Below are positions 18,163-30,715 of a stretch of DNA of 64,000 nucleotides, in pieces. How positions within the stretch are numbered: the first letter of the stretch is position 1; each line of letters starts with the position of its first letter. Made by a program: the position numbers and the translations under genes. Source of the stretch: Clarkia xantiana subsp. parviflora. Taxonomy: Eukaryota > Streptophyta > Magnoliopsida > Myrtales > Onagraceae. Under the pieces are notes generated by a model. The model made no database searches. It was not told the origin of the DNA and saw only the letters and a program-made list of their open reading frames with translations. The DNA lies in NCBI GenBank assembly GCA_036873135.1, contig JAPTYO010000002.1, forward strand, positions 36,075,452 to 36,139,451, in the 5' to 3' direction.

Positions 18163-20621
18163 ATGAGCTCCAAAGAGAGTTGCCGAAACGAGCTGCGAGC
18201 GGCAATCCGACAGCTCAGCGACCGATGCCTCTACTCTGCTTCCAAATGGTATCTATCTCCTCCTTTACCCACAAACCCTAGACTTCTTCTTATTAGTGCC
18301 CAACTCTTCCATCGTTTAGTTTATTGAGAGCTTCTCCATGTTCGGAGCTTTTGATTCCAACTTGTATTTCTGGATCTGCATTTGGGTTTCTTCCATATCT
18401 CCGATTATGAAGTCCGTCATTAGTCTACAATGCTGTTTCTATCCCACTAAATTGAGTATCGATTGAATGAAATCCTTTGTTTTCAAGCTCTCAAAAAAAA
18501 TTCATTGTGGCTACGCAGGGCAGGAGAGCAACTAGTAGGGATCGAACTAGACCCTGCCAAATTTACGCCTTCAAACACAAGGTTCCAGCGAGGGAGCTCC
18601 AGTATCCGCAGGAGATTCCGCACCAGTGACTTCACTTCCACTCCAATTGCTGGGGTGTCTTTTACCACTCCTGTGATGGAGGAGGATGATGCAATAGATG
18701 GAGACTTTTACCTTCTTGCAAAATCCTACTTTGATTGTCGCGAGTATAGAAGAGCTGCCCATATTCTTCGGGACCAGACTGGAAAGAAATCCATCTTCCT
18801 TCGTTGTTATGCTCTCTATCTGGTTTGTTCTTCAGCAACTATATCAATTCTTGCACTTCCATTTTCTATTGCTTGATAATTTAATATGGTGTGTTTCCTT
18901 TGGAATGAGTTGATCAAATTTGAGGTTCTAATTATCTATGCTTACACTGCTCTAGCCTAATTCCGGTACTTGATTGATTTTCTCAATAATTTATTTGTAT
19001 CATCATAGCATATTAAGAATTTTGCTCCAGAAAACATAAAATTCATTGATGACAAGATTCAAGTGTAACTCAAGCTTATAAAACTGTCGGCAATCTTATT
19101 ATTGCTTGATTCAATATCTTATTTTCTGAATTTCAATAACATTTCTTGAAAATATCCTTTTATTATAAAGATTGAGATATATTATTGTTTTCTCTCATGA
19201 AGGCTGGAGAAAAACGGAAAGAGGAAGAGGTGATAGAACTTGAGGGACCCTTGGGCAAGTCTGATGCTATGAACAAAGAACTAGTTGCATTGGAGAGGGA
19301 GTTGTCAATTCTCCGGAAGAACGGATCAATAGATCCCTTCTGTTTATACCTATACGGCCTCGTCCTCAAAGAAAAAGGCAACCAAAGCCTTGCTCGAACC
19401 GTTCTTGTGGAATCAGTGAATAACTATCCATGGAACTGGAGCGCATGGTCAGAGCTACAGTCCTTGTGCACCACAATCGATGTTTTAAACAACCTCTCTC
19501 TCAATAACCATTGGATGAAGGACTTCTTCCTAGCTAGTTCTTACCAAGAACTAAGAATGCACAACGAGTCGTTATCTAAATACGAATATCTGCAAACTAC
19601 TTTCAGTTTCAGCAACTATATTCAAGCTCAGATTGCGAAAGCCCAGTACAGTTTAAGGGAATTCGACCAAGTTGAGGTGATATTCGAAGATCTATCAAGG
19701 AACGATCCTTATAGAGTCGAAGACATGGATATGTATTCAAATGTGCTTTATGCTAAAGAGTGTTTCGCCTCTTTAAGCTACCTTGCCCACAGAGTATTTA
19801 TGACCGATAAATACAGACCCGAATCATGCTGCATAATTGGAAACTACTACAGTTTAAAAGGGCAGCATGAGAAATCGGTTATGTATTTCAGAAGGGCGCT
19901 GAAACTGAACAAGAATTACCTATCTGCTTGGACTTTGATGGGTCATGAATATGTGGAGATGAAGAACACACCTGCTGCTGTGGATGCGTACAGAAGGGCT
20001 GTGGATATAAACCCTAATGATTATCGAGCATGGTATGGGTTAGGGCAAGCTTATGAAATGACGGGGATGCCATTTTATGCTCTGCATTATTTCAGAAAAT
20101 CGGTGTCCTTGCAGGCGAGTGATTCTCGGTTATGGATTGCTATGGCTCAGTGTTATGAAACAGAGCAGCTTCACATGGTTGAGGAGGCGATAAAGTGTTA
20201 TAGAAGGGCGGCAAATTGCAATGATAGGGAAGCAATAGCGCTAAATCGATTGGCGAAGCTTCATTGTGAACTTGGAAGAAGTGAGGAAGCGAGTTTCTAC
20301 TATAAGAAGGATTTGGAGAGGATGGAGGCTGAAGAGAGGGAAGGCCCCAACATGGTGGAAGCTCTGCTGTTTCTTGCTAGACACTGTAATGATCAGAAGA
20401 GGTTTGATGAGTCTGAGGTTTACTGCAACCGCCTTATGGATTACACCGGTCCAGTAAGTTGCTTGTAGTTTTTGAATAAAGCTATAATTGCAATGATTTT
20501 GAAACTGAAATCTTTTGTTTGTTAATTAATGTAGGAGAAGGAAACAGCAAAGAGCTTGCTAAGATCAATAAGAACTAACCAGGGTTTGCCTCCGATGGAA
20601 ATTGAGCCTTTTCCTCCCTAA
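18163..20621 (+). CDS. APC8: anaphase-promoting complex subunit 8 (CDC23), 4 exons
   Basis: Exons 18163-18248, 18519-18822, 19203-20453 and 20535-20621 total 1728 nt, 575 residues, close to the known plant length. It is a TPR scaffold subunit of the APC/C ubiquitin ligase, which drives mitotic exit by marking cyclins and securin, and acts in nucleus and cytoplasm. The N-terminal APC8 family region is seen in NELRAAIRQLSDRCLYSA, NTRFQRGSSSIRRRFRT and FYLLAKSYFDCREYRRA. TPR units fill roughly residues 330-500, with LSAWTLMGHEYVEMKN and DYRAWYGLGQAYEMTGMPFY clearest. Introns fall at phases 2, 0 and 0 with GT..AG ends. The exon 1 ATG begins MSSKESCRNELR as in relatives. No break is seen. Confidence 0.97.
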
Positions 20622-21569
20622 AAAATCAGGTTGCAAGTCAAGAAGTGTAGAAGCAGATGGAGAATCAAGCAACACAGAAAGCTGGGATGATGATTCAATT
20701 CCAAGGTTTTTATAGTAAGTATGAATACCCTTTGTATTATCATGCTAGTCAGTCAGTAGTCTGCCTGATGTGTGGCTGCTTCTTGATATGCACCAATCTA
20801 GTAACTTATTATTCGTTCAAATTGGAAAGAATCAAACTATAATTTTAAAATACTCCAGTTAGTAACTTATTATTTCAAACATGTGTTTTTATTGTTACTT
20901 ACGTTTGCCTGCGAATGTGATAGTTTGATTACAATTTGATGAAATATCCAAAATACCATTTTTTTTTCATTATTCATCATTTCTTTATCAAATTCATTAA
21001 GTTTTCCATTAAAAAAAACTTTGCTATTTTCAATTTTTTTAAATAAATAAATCCAACACAATGTTCGGATTCAAATTTGGTGTTAGATTTTGTTAAAAAA
21101 TTTGAAATAAAATTGAACTTTTTTTATTGAAAAAACTTGATAAGTTTGATAAAGAATGTGATGAACACAATGACCCGTCATGAAAAACTCCAACATAGTC
21201 CATACCAAGCAAGATAAGATACACACAGTTGTCAAATAGTTGTGCTTGCGATTATAAATCGTCACTACCTCATTGTGCACCTTTTTCGGAATTTGATTGC
21301 TTAAGAGTTTTCTGCGTCAACCTCTGAATTGTTAACTTGTAATACTAAAGACTTCTGACCACTTGTAGAGCTTCATGATGAGAAATCGAGAATACTTATA
21401 ATGAGGGGAAGAAATTCTTGAGAATGAGGCTAATCGTCTTCTGTCTTATTCTTTTTTTGTGATTATCATTCTCATATTTCATTGAAGACATCTAGAAGAG
21501 TATAAAGATTAGCATTTGAATATATTGAAACTAAGATAAAATCGTCATTTTATAATTATTTAATCACAT
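20622..21569. other. APC8 3' flank and intergenic DNA
   Basis: The first 200 bp are probably 3' UTR (ATTATTCGTTCAAATTGG region). The rest is AT-rich with no coding or repeat structure I can support. Confidence 0.6.
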
Positions 21570-22095
21570 GGAAAAGAACCTATTTAATGTCTCAGGTTTA
21601 CCTTATGTTTCAGTTTAGTGTCTCAGAATTAAGGTGTTGATATGGACTGTCCCAAGTTTGAATAGTGTTGTAATTTGTTCTTCTATTAAATTTAGGTGTT
21701 AAGTTTAACAGACTTAGATGAAAAGACCATAATGCCCCTAGACCCGATTTCGGCCACCCACCTCCGATTCCGACCCACCCACCTCCAATTTCGGCCACCC
21801 ACCTCCAAACGAGATGATTCCGATCTATTCCGGCCCGATTCCAGCAGATTCCGGCCGATTTAGGATTCCGGCGGTGAAGCAGCTGACCTGATTTAGGGTT
21901 TAGGGGTAATTTGGGCATTTTCAATTTTATTTGGCCATGTGCTGGTCACATGACCGAATTCTGTTAAATTTAAACTCAAAATTTGACGGAAACACCAAAT
22001 AACAACACTATTCAAACTTGGGGCAGTACAAGTACACGTCAGACACCAAACTGAAACATGAGGTAAACTTGAGACATTAAATAGATTCTTTTCCC
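21570..22095. mobile_element. Mutator-like MITE, 526 bp
   Basis: Long imperfect terminal inverted repeats of about 95 bp: the left begins GGAAAAGAACCTATTTAATG and the right end inverted begins GGGAAAAGAATCTATTTAAT. Both continue through GTCTCA.GTTTACC, GTTTCAGTTT.GTGTC and CCAAGTTTGAATAGTGTTG. The direct repeat TTAATCACAT flanks it at 21560-21569 and 22096-22105. A long TIR with a 9-10 bp duplication is typical of Mutator-like elements. The interior, with GGCCACCCACCTCC repeats, encodes nothing. Confidence 0.85.
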
Positions 22096-22105
22096 TTAAT
22101 CACAT

Positions 22106-22649
22106 TGTGTCAAACATAACTAAATAAAATAAATTTGAACCATTTAATAATATTCTGAAACTTAGATTACCAACTATTACGTAAAAAAACAAAACTAACT
22201 ATTTGATCACATTGTACAAACATAAGTAACTATATAATGTATCTAACCCTGGTTATTAATAATTGCATTAGCATTAGTCTTTGAGATGCAGGCTAGGCTA
22301 CCCACTGCATATTTGCATACAACTAGGACCGTAGGACTAACGTAGTTCAGTTTGTTTTCAGATTGGGTACATTTGGGCTCACAAACACATAGCCCCCAAA
22401 AAAATTATCATTTCCATCACAAAGGGAACCAGAATATATATATATTATTAACCAGAGAAGAAACCAAATATCCGTTTCACCATTTTAAAATATGCAAAGA
22501 GACAATAATAGAGTGTTTCATGGGCACTCAGTTTGACCTTATTTTTTAGCATAAAGACACCACCACAACAAGACTAACTCAAACTCAATAATGTTCAATT
22601 TTACACAACAATTCCAGCAAGCAAAGATTTAGAACATGTCTATCTTCTT
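22106..22649. other. intergenic DNA and 3' flank of the B12D-like gene
   Basis: AT-rich, with a short (TA)n at 22436-22446. 22560-22649 is likely the 3' UTR of the minus-strand gene. Nothing else is recognisable. Confidence 0.6.
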
Positions 22650-24216
22650 CTAATTCCTGTCTGGGCTGGTGAAGAAGCTGTTGATGCCTGGCATGATTTC
22701 AGGAGATTTACCCCTTACAAACTTCCTAACCGCGTGCTGTGCGTACTTCTCACCCTCCGCAAAGTTGTCCAAAACTCCTGCAGCCCTGTTCTCCTTGGTC
22801 ACCCTGCCAAAACACATAAGGAGGAGATTTACAATTCAGAAACAAATTACATTAACCTGATTAGTAAGCAGAGTCAGTCATGTGCAGCAGAAAATCTTCT
22901 TCCTCATCTATGTAAGTTCATGCCAAACTAACAAGATGAGCTAACTAAGGACTATGAGAAAAGGATCTTGGGTTGATGAACAAATGACGGAAAAAGGAGA
23001 TTTTTGTAAAATGGATAATACTTTAATGTCATTTTAAACTAAAGTTGGGCACAACCAACTTGGGTGGAGGTGATTAAGCACCGGAAGTGATTTATTTGGG
23101 AGGGAAACATCATCATCTTCTATTTAGTGCCTCATAAATCATATCCAGGGATGAAGGAAAACCCAACAAATGAATCTTGGAGAGCAAGATCAACAGCTGG
23201 TTTCACTTTCTTTTCCATGAACTATACGCACAAAATAGGCAAAATAAAGTTTCATACGTCTTTAACAAGATGGAAACATGACGTTTGGTTACACTGAGTT
23301 GAGCCAATTTGCAAAAAATAAATTAATTATACACCCAAGAAATAAGAGTTTGATGGAAGTTCTGACTGAATTTGGAGAGACCTTCATGAGAGAACTTAAT
23401 CCATGAGAGTTTTCGAGTTTAATATGACATTTAAAACAAAGGCAAGTCCAAACTTTACGTTGTTATATTGCCAGATGTGGAGCTATACATGTCAGCATGG
23501 ATATGCTTGTTAGATATTTTAACAGGGTGAATCAACGGTAAGACTAGAATGGAAGAAGAAAATAAGTTGAATGACCAAAGCAAAAATATAGTCAAGGTTA
23601 AAAGAATTATAAATTATGTTTTCCCATTATTTGGGAGATATGATTGATTTACCATATTGCCTTTTATTGATTTGAAATTATCATTATAAGAGATACTTGC
23701 ACCAAATTACTACTCATGTCTATCATCAAATTAAGTTTCCTAAGGTAGCATCATCAAATTCAGCCAACAAAGAAGACACCCTCCCCTCAAGCTCATGATA
23801 TCAAGTTAATCTATAAACTAGATCATCCGACTATGAACCAAAAGAAACCATTCTAGGAAAAATAAATCACTCTAATCCCCGTGGCAAATAAACAGAAATC
23901 GTATACTCTACTAATTGTATAAGCAGAGACGGGTATAATTCAAAAATCAAGTAATAATTCCAAAGAAAGTGTCTGACCTGACTTCAGGATTTCCGGTGAT
24001 GTTGCGGAGCAATTGAAATCCGCAGATCCCAACAGCAACCCCAACAGCCGCAAAAAGCGGATACACCTACACATGCAGTTCACACAAATTATTTCAGGAT
24101 CTAGCATATATATATATATATACTTGGGTTTAAAAGCAAAATCAAATCGCAGGATTAAGCAAGAGTCATCTGCTATAGCAACGTACCTCAGGCCTGAGCC
24201 ATCGATTCGCAGCCAT
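22650..24216 (-). CDS. B12D-like / MLRQ-subunit family protein, 3 exons
   Basis: Minus-strand exons 24216-24187, 24066-23978 and 22803-22650 give 273 nt, 90 residues. The protein starts MAANRWLRPEVYPLF, has one membrane segment at about residues 12-30, then NITGNPEVRVTKENRAAG, FAEGEKYAQHAVRKFVR and SPEIMPGINSFF. This is the plant B12D family, annotated with the NADH-ubiquinone reductase MLRQ (NDUFA4-like) domain. Relatives are small mitochondrial membrane proteins linked to respiration and to germination or low-oxygen responses; the exact role is unsettled. Introns are GT..AG, and the first exon encodes only ten residues. A one-kb intron separates exons 2 and 3. The length and ends match relatives, so the gene looks intact. 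Confidence 0.93.
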
Positions 24217-24700
24217 TGGACCGTCGAGGAGGAACTTCGTAGAGAACGGCAAGAGCTTGGGGAGAGATTAACTTGGACGACTCACACACTCTCTCTGACT
24301 AGGTAATTTATGGTCCGTTACGCGACGCAATTGCTGGTAAGAGAAATAAGAGGGTGGGTAGTTTTTTATTATTAATTTTTAATTGTGTAACTGATTAGCT
24401 GTTTAGCCACTAAGAGAGTGACACGTCTAATTGTGCGCTTCGAGGTTGCATGGGCCAGTTTCGTGTATTGGGCTGGAGGCACACAGGATTGTTCAGTTCC
24501 ATGGGCGGTAGGATAGATACCTATCTATTACTTTTATATTCTTTTTTGGTCCACCACTATCGTTCAATTTAACATAGATAAATCTTAGTTTCTAACATGA
24601 CACAGTCAAATTATAATTTGTCACATTAGAGGATTACATTCAATAAATATGGGTTACTTGCAGCGGATGAATCTATAACTGTCAAACAAAGCAACCACAG
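24217..24700 (-). promoter_or_regulatory. upstream region of the B12D-like gene
   Basis: 24217-24300 is probably 5' UTR on the minus strand. No clear TATA element could be fixed. The region is bounded at 24700 by the LTR of the next element, so that insertion lies under 0.5 kb from the gene start. Confidence 0.35.
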
Positions 24701-25473
24701 TGATGGATATACGCTCAATGTAGACCCGTTTTTATTCGGATTGTATTATTTTAATTACCCCATAAATGATTGTAAATCGAAACTTCGACTTGAATACGTC
24801 ACCCATGGCAAAACGATCCGAACGGGAAAAAACGCCTGCCCGGACGCGTTGTTGGACCCTGCTGGGTCCTATCTCTCCTTAGGAGAGATCGGACCTGCTG
24901 GTCCAATCCCCAAACCTTCGGGGTCGGACAGGTCCGACCCCGAAGGCCCCGACTCCCTTCCGACGTGTAGTATTCCCACCCGAGGGCTGTACACGACGTC
25001 CGGAACACTATCATCCAAACCGTCACTCGCAATGACCCGACCTCACTATGCACGTCTGACACTTAGAAAATATCATGAACCATTCCATGCTTGCTAAGGG
25101 TTTAATCCCTTTATTACTTGTTAACTAAGCTCGTTTAGGAGTTAACGGTGTCATTAACTGCCTTAATCTCCTTTGAGTCTATATATAGAACTCCACCTCT
25201 ATTCATTTACTAAGTTGATATCATTCTCAAGATTTGAGCTCTCTATTCTCTCTACTTTCTCTCTCTACATTGTTCTAACTTAAGCATCGGAGAGGGTTCG
25301 CCGTTACCACCCCCGACTTACCCCTCGTGCAGGTCTGCGAGAAGATGGATCGCGAAGAAGGTGCGAGGAAACATATTGCAAATAGGGACCGTCAGATCAC
25401 AAAGGAAGGAAATCTACCCGCAAGTTGGCCATTCGGATTGACGACCCGTCGACCCGATACGCAGGACTTAACA
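24701..25473 (+). repeat. 5' LTR of the Tat-type host element
   Basis: It starts TGATGGATATACGCTCAATG, like the small element's LTR on its coding strand, and ends GCAGGACTTAACA. It holds a palindromic zone at 24870-24960 (GGACCTGCTGGTCC, CCTTCGGGGTCGGAC and inverses) and a TATATATAGAA element at about 25181 that may be its promoter. Confidence 0.85.
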
Positions 25474-25474
25474 C

Positions 25475-25490
25475 TAGGCGCCGTTCGTGG
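25475..25490 (+). other. primer-binding site of the host element
   Basis: TAGGCGCCGTTCGTGGG follows the LTR by one or two bases. It is a mutated relative of the TGGCGCCGTCTGTGGG sites elsewhere in the window. Confidence 0.7.
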
Positions 25491-25525
25491 GTTTTGAAAA
25501 AACAAGCCTGGCTATCACGAGATCG

Positions 25526-26249
25526 ATGAAAAACAGTCAACAATCAAGGGAGGACCCCCATCCTTAGGATATTCCACCACAGAGCAACCAAGAAAGACCG
25601 CCGGTGCCACCGGCCAGACAACCAAGGCCACAAGCACCGCAGGGAAACCAAGGAGGACCGTCACGCCCAGCTGGGGCTCAGTCCTCCACAACGTCAACAC
25701 CAATGGCAGGACAACGACCACAAAGACAAGGAACGCAACAGGAAGTGCCACCTCAAGCATTCCAATACACTGCACCTCCTCAGGGATACCATTACGGAAT
25801 GCATTCGCATGAATACCCGTATGGAATGCCATCCCAAGACATGCCGGCATACAACCAACGTGCTCACACAGCTAATCCCAGACCAATGTATTCACAAGGA
25901 GCACAGACAGCGACTCGAGGATTCATGTCAGCACTCGATGATCTATTGGCATATAGGGAGGTTGTAAGGAACAGACAGGAAAGGCAGATGCCACAAGCGG
26001 AACAATACCCACGCGCTCCGATGGGCAACAAGAAAATCAAAGAAGGAATGAACAAGCGCCACCTCCAATGGGAAGGCACCAATCCGCCCCTCCAAGGCAA
26101 CAACATAACCAAGCACCGCAAGGTGCATGGGCATATACAACTTTGAGAGAACACCCGCAGCCACAGCCACAGTAGAGACAAGAATTTCAACAACCACCCC
26201 AGCAAGAGTACCCTGCACACACCTATAGTCCGTACTACCAAGGTTATAG
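25526..26249 (+). pseudogene. gag N-terminal part of the host element
   Basis: The frame opens at ATG 25526 (MKNSQQSRED), hits a TAG at codon 14 and then runs as a Pro/Gln-rich segment (PPARQPRPQAPQGNQGGPS, ..MPSQDMPAYNQRAH..). After about 26040 the frame shifts. The coding sense stops at 26249 inside a Tyr/Gln-rich stretch and resumes at 45554 after the copia insertion. It is the low-complexity N-terminus usual in Tat gag. Stops and shifts make it non-functional. Confidence 0.75.
26245..26249. repeat. target duplication of the outer copia, left
   Basis: TATAG here against CATAG at 45554-45558; one of five bases has changed. The host gag reading across the junction supports the site. Confidence 0.65.
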
Positions 26250-26844
26250 TGTTAGATTACGGGGAGTAATCACTACGGAAACTAAATCATGGTACATGCT
26301 AGTAATCGAAATTACACATCGGAAGATTCACACATACCTCTACAGTTGTCTGTAGTCCCAAGATCTTTGCAGAAGGGAGTTCACGATCCTCCAGTCGGCA
26401 CCCGTAGGGGTTCTTGTGCAGGAAGCCCTACGTGGTATATTCTTCACAGCAAAGCCTCTGATCGAGTCTTGGCAAGGGACAGATCTCTGGAGTGTTTGCT
26501 CGAAGGCAAATTGGCACACCCTAGGTGATGTAGTGGTTCGACCGAAATATGGTGTTCTTGGGGGAAGGGTTTTCTCAAAACACCACTTAAAGGGATTTGT
26601 GATTAACCCTAATAAAACCCCTAACTCCCCATATATATAGGAGGAGTAAAGTGGACAAAAGTCCACTTTACCTCCTCACTAATTTCGGCCGGCCTACTAG
26701 TATAGGGAGGCCTAATTTTGGGCCTCTCATGTCAATTGGGATTTGGGTCTGGCCAATGTCCTAAAGTGACATGTACCCAATTAACTTAGGTACATATACA
26801 TATAATGGGCTTCCATTTACGGCGCCCATCACCATATGCTTACA
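26250..26844 (-). repeat. 3' LTR of the outer copia
   Basis: Plus-strand TGTTAGATTACGGGGAG to CCATATGCTTACA, 595 bp. It is closely similar to 44956-45553, including the AAAGTGGACAAAAGTCCACTTT inverted repeat at about 26648-26669. Confidence 0.92.
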
Positions 26845-27956
26845 ACTCCCACTCGCCGGAATGAGAGGGTGCCTGTTAATGTATTGTCGTCCAAATCTGC
26901 ATCAACATTTCACTCCTTCGATCTAGTCCTTTGCTTCCGAATAGTTCATACGAGGTTTGCCGTGCGACCGGTGGACACGACAGACATCGTGCTACTCATC
27001 TGTTAGGAGTGTTGTAGCGCCCGCGGAACGTTGATTCCCTTTTCTCCAATCAACCTGTTATAAAAAAACATTTATATAGTGTCGCGCTATATCCTAGATC
27101 AAATGATAATTCTCCTTTTGCCTAGTTTCCTCATAGGAACACTTATCCAAGGCATCCGTACAAGTATTCACAACCTTCAACTAATATCCGGTTGGTAGCC
27201 ACCTAAAAGTGAATACACGAGTCGGTGAATTACATGTGAACTTGACCATCCCCATCGCTCATATCCTTGGTCATTGGGCCTTTTTGTTCAGCACTACGCT
27301 CGTACGCCGGGAATTGAACATTGAGCCTGACCTTAAATATGAGTTATGAGTCCATGAGGATTCTTTGGGTGCCTCTTCATAATGCTCCAGGGATCAATCA
27401 CACGCTCGAACTGAAGAGGTTTGCGCCCGCCAGAATCACGAGGATTCTTTCCTAGCACAACCGAGCTGTGACCCCGTCGTCGGACAAGGCACACATAGTA
27501 TGAAGCACATGTCGATAGCATACCTAAAATTTTAAGTTCAAAGGAATGGGACATGTCAAATCATGCTATCGCAGATTCTCATCTGGCCTAGAATGTGGAT
27601 TAATGACGAACAAAGTTCATCACGGCGATCTGCAAAACGAAGATCATGTCGAGTTACTTCGACACTAGATGATCGATCCGCGTAATCAGGTTTATCCCCA
27701 TTACTCTTAGCCAGCCTTGCTTAGTAGAGGCCTCACTCCACCGCAAGACGACCGTACCTGTGTGACGAGGTAAGGCCCACATTCGACATAGTTTTGACAG
27801 AGGATTGCGTCCTCCTACGACTTAGTTTATAGACAAAAAATTTGATATAATCAGAACATTATGACGTCGATTGATCATAAACTCAGTTGCAATTCTTTCG
27901 CTTACAAAATCTAACTTTCTAATATCAAAATGTTATCACAGATACATGCCACTACT
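26845..27956 (-). other. 3' untranslated region of the outer copia
   Basis: No coding sequence. It matches 31316-32445 of the inner copia throughout. The purine-rich minus-strand end next to the LTR (CGGCGAGTGGGAGT) is the polypurine tract. Confidence 0.75.
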
Positions 27957-29373
27957 AAACCCTACGCAATCCAAGTAGTTTTACATGCTTTTCGAATATC
28001 TCCCTGCGTAGTGGTTTAGTTAATGGGTCCGCCATCATATTATCAGTGGACAAGTATTCCATAGTGATTAGTCTTCTACCATAGATTTAGCATAAAAATA
28101 TTTCACATCAATGTGTTTGGTCCTACTATGGTACTTTGGTTTCTTTACTGCCGCAATGGCTGCCTGACTGTCAGAGAACACCTTCACAGGTTTACTCCCG
28201 ACGTCACCATCAAGCAGCGCAGTAAGAAGTCTTTTCAGCCAGACCGCTTCCTGTGCGTTCTTGGAGAGAGCTACGAATTCCGATTCCATCGTAGGCTGCG
28301 CGACACAGGTTTTCTTCTTGCTCGTCCATGAAATGACGGCATTAGCAAGGAGAAACACTCCTCAAGTGGTGGACTTTTGATCATCCGGATCGCCACCATG
28401 GTCGGCGTCACTGTAACCAGTCAATTCTAACTTCCCGCCCTCATAGCACAATGCATAGTCGGCAGTACCTTTCAGATAACGAATAATTCGTTTTACAGCC
28501 TTTAAATGTTGATAACCAGGATCTGATTGGAAACATGCTACTAGGCCCACGGCGTAAGAGATATCCAGACGGGTGCATTGCATGGCGTACATCAAACTAC
28601 CGACCATGCTTAAATACTCTGCACCCTTCATCTGTTCACGCTCTGCCAGGTTCTTGGGGCTGTCACGTTTTGACAGTGCGCACCCAAACACCACCGGCGT
28701 ATCCACGGGTTTGGCATCCTTTAATCTGAATCTTTTCAACAACTTTTTGATATAAACTTCTTGAGACAGACACAATCTCAGGGTAGCTCGATCTCTAGAA
28801 ATTTTAATGCCCAAGATGTACGTGGCCTCTCCCATGTCTTTCATCTCAAATACAGATGCCAATCATGACTTTGACTTGTTCATGAAACTCACATCGTTTG
28901 TGCCAATGAGTATGTCGTCCACGTATAAGGTTAAGATGACATACTTAGACCCGAAGGTTTTATAATACACGCACGGATCCTCGTGAAGATTCACGAATCC
29001 GTTTCCTAGGATTTCCTCGTGGAATCTGCGGTACTATTGCCGAGACGACTGATTAAGACTGTTGATGGACCTTTGGAGTTTACAAACTTTACGTTCGTTA
29101 CCATGAGTAATGAAACCCTCCGGTTGCTCAATGTAGATCCCTTCCTCTAGGTTTCCATTGAGGAATGCGGTCTTAACATTCATTTTGTGCAGATTGAGAT
29201 CGAGACTTGCGATCAGGACCATGATTGGCCCTAACCGTGGTTTTACGCACAGTCAGTGAGTTTGTTTTGTCAAAGTCAACTCCGTGAAATGGGTATATCC
29301 TTTCGCAGCAAGTCGGGTTTCGTATCACCCGACCTTTTCCATCAGTGGTGAGCCTTCTTTCAGGACTCACCAT
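27957..29373 (-). pseudogene. copia RT and RNase H, outer element
   Basis: Minus-strand pieces in order: RT start (GVDFDKTNSLTVRK), LHKMNVKTAFLNGNLEEGIY, a broken middle with the YVDDILI region at about 28910-28930, then MKDMGEATYILGIKISRD, DAKPVDTPVVFGCALSKRD, LKAVKRIIRYLKGTADYALC and the RNase H block TGYSDADHGGDPDD. The end carries FVALSKNAQEAVWLKRLL and SRTKHIDVKYFYAKSMVED. The enzyme would copy the RNA and degrade the template. At least three frame breaks are present. Confidence 0.9.
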
Positions 29374-30250
29374 ATCCTTGTGCCCCTGTGGTTAGCAGGT
29401 AAATCAACTATAGACTATAATGACTTTCATTTAGGGTGATCTCTCTCTTTTATTTTTTTCCTCCATTTCTACACTTTAGGTCTTTCCAATGCTTGCCAAC
29501 AGTTATTAGAGTTAGGTTTTCACCTTACTCGATGGGTTCGAAGCCGGGTTTGAAACCTTTGACTTTCGTCTAGGCTTGATTAATCCCATCTAGAGTCCGA
29601 TCATTTCTCCCACTCGAAATAATGCTTCTTTTCATAGCATCACTTCAATTGGGAACATTTCTCCCACTCGGAACAATGCTTCTTATCGGAGCATCGTTTC
29701 CTTTGGGAACTAGAGCAGTGCTTGAACCTTGAGCAATAACTTTTCCTTTGACAACCTCTCGGTCTCGGGGTTTCACTTCCGAGATTAATTCATTGATCAC
29801 TAGGATATGGAACCAAGTTTGGTCGGATCACTCCCACTGGAAACAATGGGTATCACTCCCACTGGAAACAACGGGTAGTAGAGGCAGTTGTGGCTTTCCT
29901 GGTTTAGCAATATGACAATCAGGTTCAACTTGATTCGTCTCTGCGGCAACAGTGATCTCATGTGGTAGGGTTTATTCCTCCCACTGGATTTACTATGAAA
30001 ATTATTCCATTATCATATACCATGTCATTCACTTGAGTTGCCTGTTCAAATCTCTCCCACTCAAATTAAGTGGGATCTGATTGTCAGTGATATCCTGCTC
30101 CGTTATGATCATGACTACTTAGATTTAAACTGCCCATGCATTTAGAATATTCTCCCTCAAGAGATGTAATGTCTCATGTTCGGTCACGACGCCATTTTCA
30201 AAAGCTTTAAACATTCATTTTCTAAGAGTAGATATCACGCTCTTGTCCTA
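29374..30250 (-). pseudogene. copia integrase linker, outer element
   Basis: Fragmented minus-strand translation parallels 7245-7928: VVTEHETLHLL, NQVEPDCHIAKPG and repeated (I)RSIxxSGRN units rich in Ser, then GINQA. Stops occur every few dozen codons. It is the spacer between integrase core and RT. No D-D-E catalytic core is visible. Confidence 0.65.
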
Positions 30251-30715
30251 AATGCGTGTTTAGTGCGCAATTTAATGTCGCAAGATGATATGATTTAACT
30301 TATTTTCATTCTTTAGCTTTTATGGCGACGTGTCTTACCGATTTTATTGGAACACATACATGTGAGTCATCTTTTTGATCCCTTAGGGAACACCTGATAG
30401 AGTGACTCTAACATTATGTTCTTGAACTGTGCTTCTTGAAGTGTGTTTTAATTGATTTGAATGCCTAGCCTAACTTATCGTTCAAGGCGTTTGGAAGGAA
30501 AATCGTTTAACCAACTCAATCCTTATTTGTTGCAGAACTTATATCAGGGATTTTATCCCATCTCCGAATGGAGCATCTTGGGTTTTCACCTTATGCTTCA
30601 GCTGATACTTTTTACAAGGTCGTGGTAGTTTCGATGCCTACTTCGTACCGATGTAAATGTTATCAGTAAGTTATTTCTGAAGGAATGCAAATGAAAATTC
30701 AACACATCATCATTT
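30251..30715 (-). other. outer copia spacer, left of the insertion
   Basis: Non-coding or too decayed to read. It matches 34690-35140 of the inner copia up to the insertion point. The last five bases CATTT (30711-30715) are the target duplication. Confidence 0.7.
30711..30715. repeat. target duplication CATTT of the inner copia, left
   Basis: Identical to 40362-40366 on the other side of the inner element. Confidence 0.9.

Noticed and set aside
26648..26669. AAAGTGGACAAAAGTCCACTTT as a terminator or operator
   Set aside because: It recurs in all four related copia LTRs (about 31107, 40161, 45355) and is part of the LTR; no basis for a separate regulatory call.
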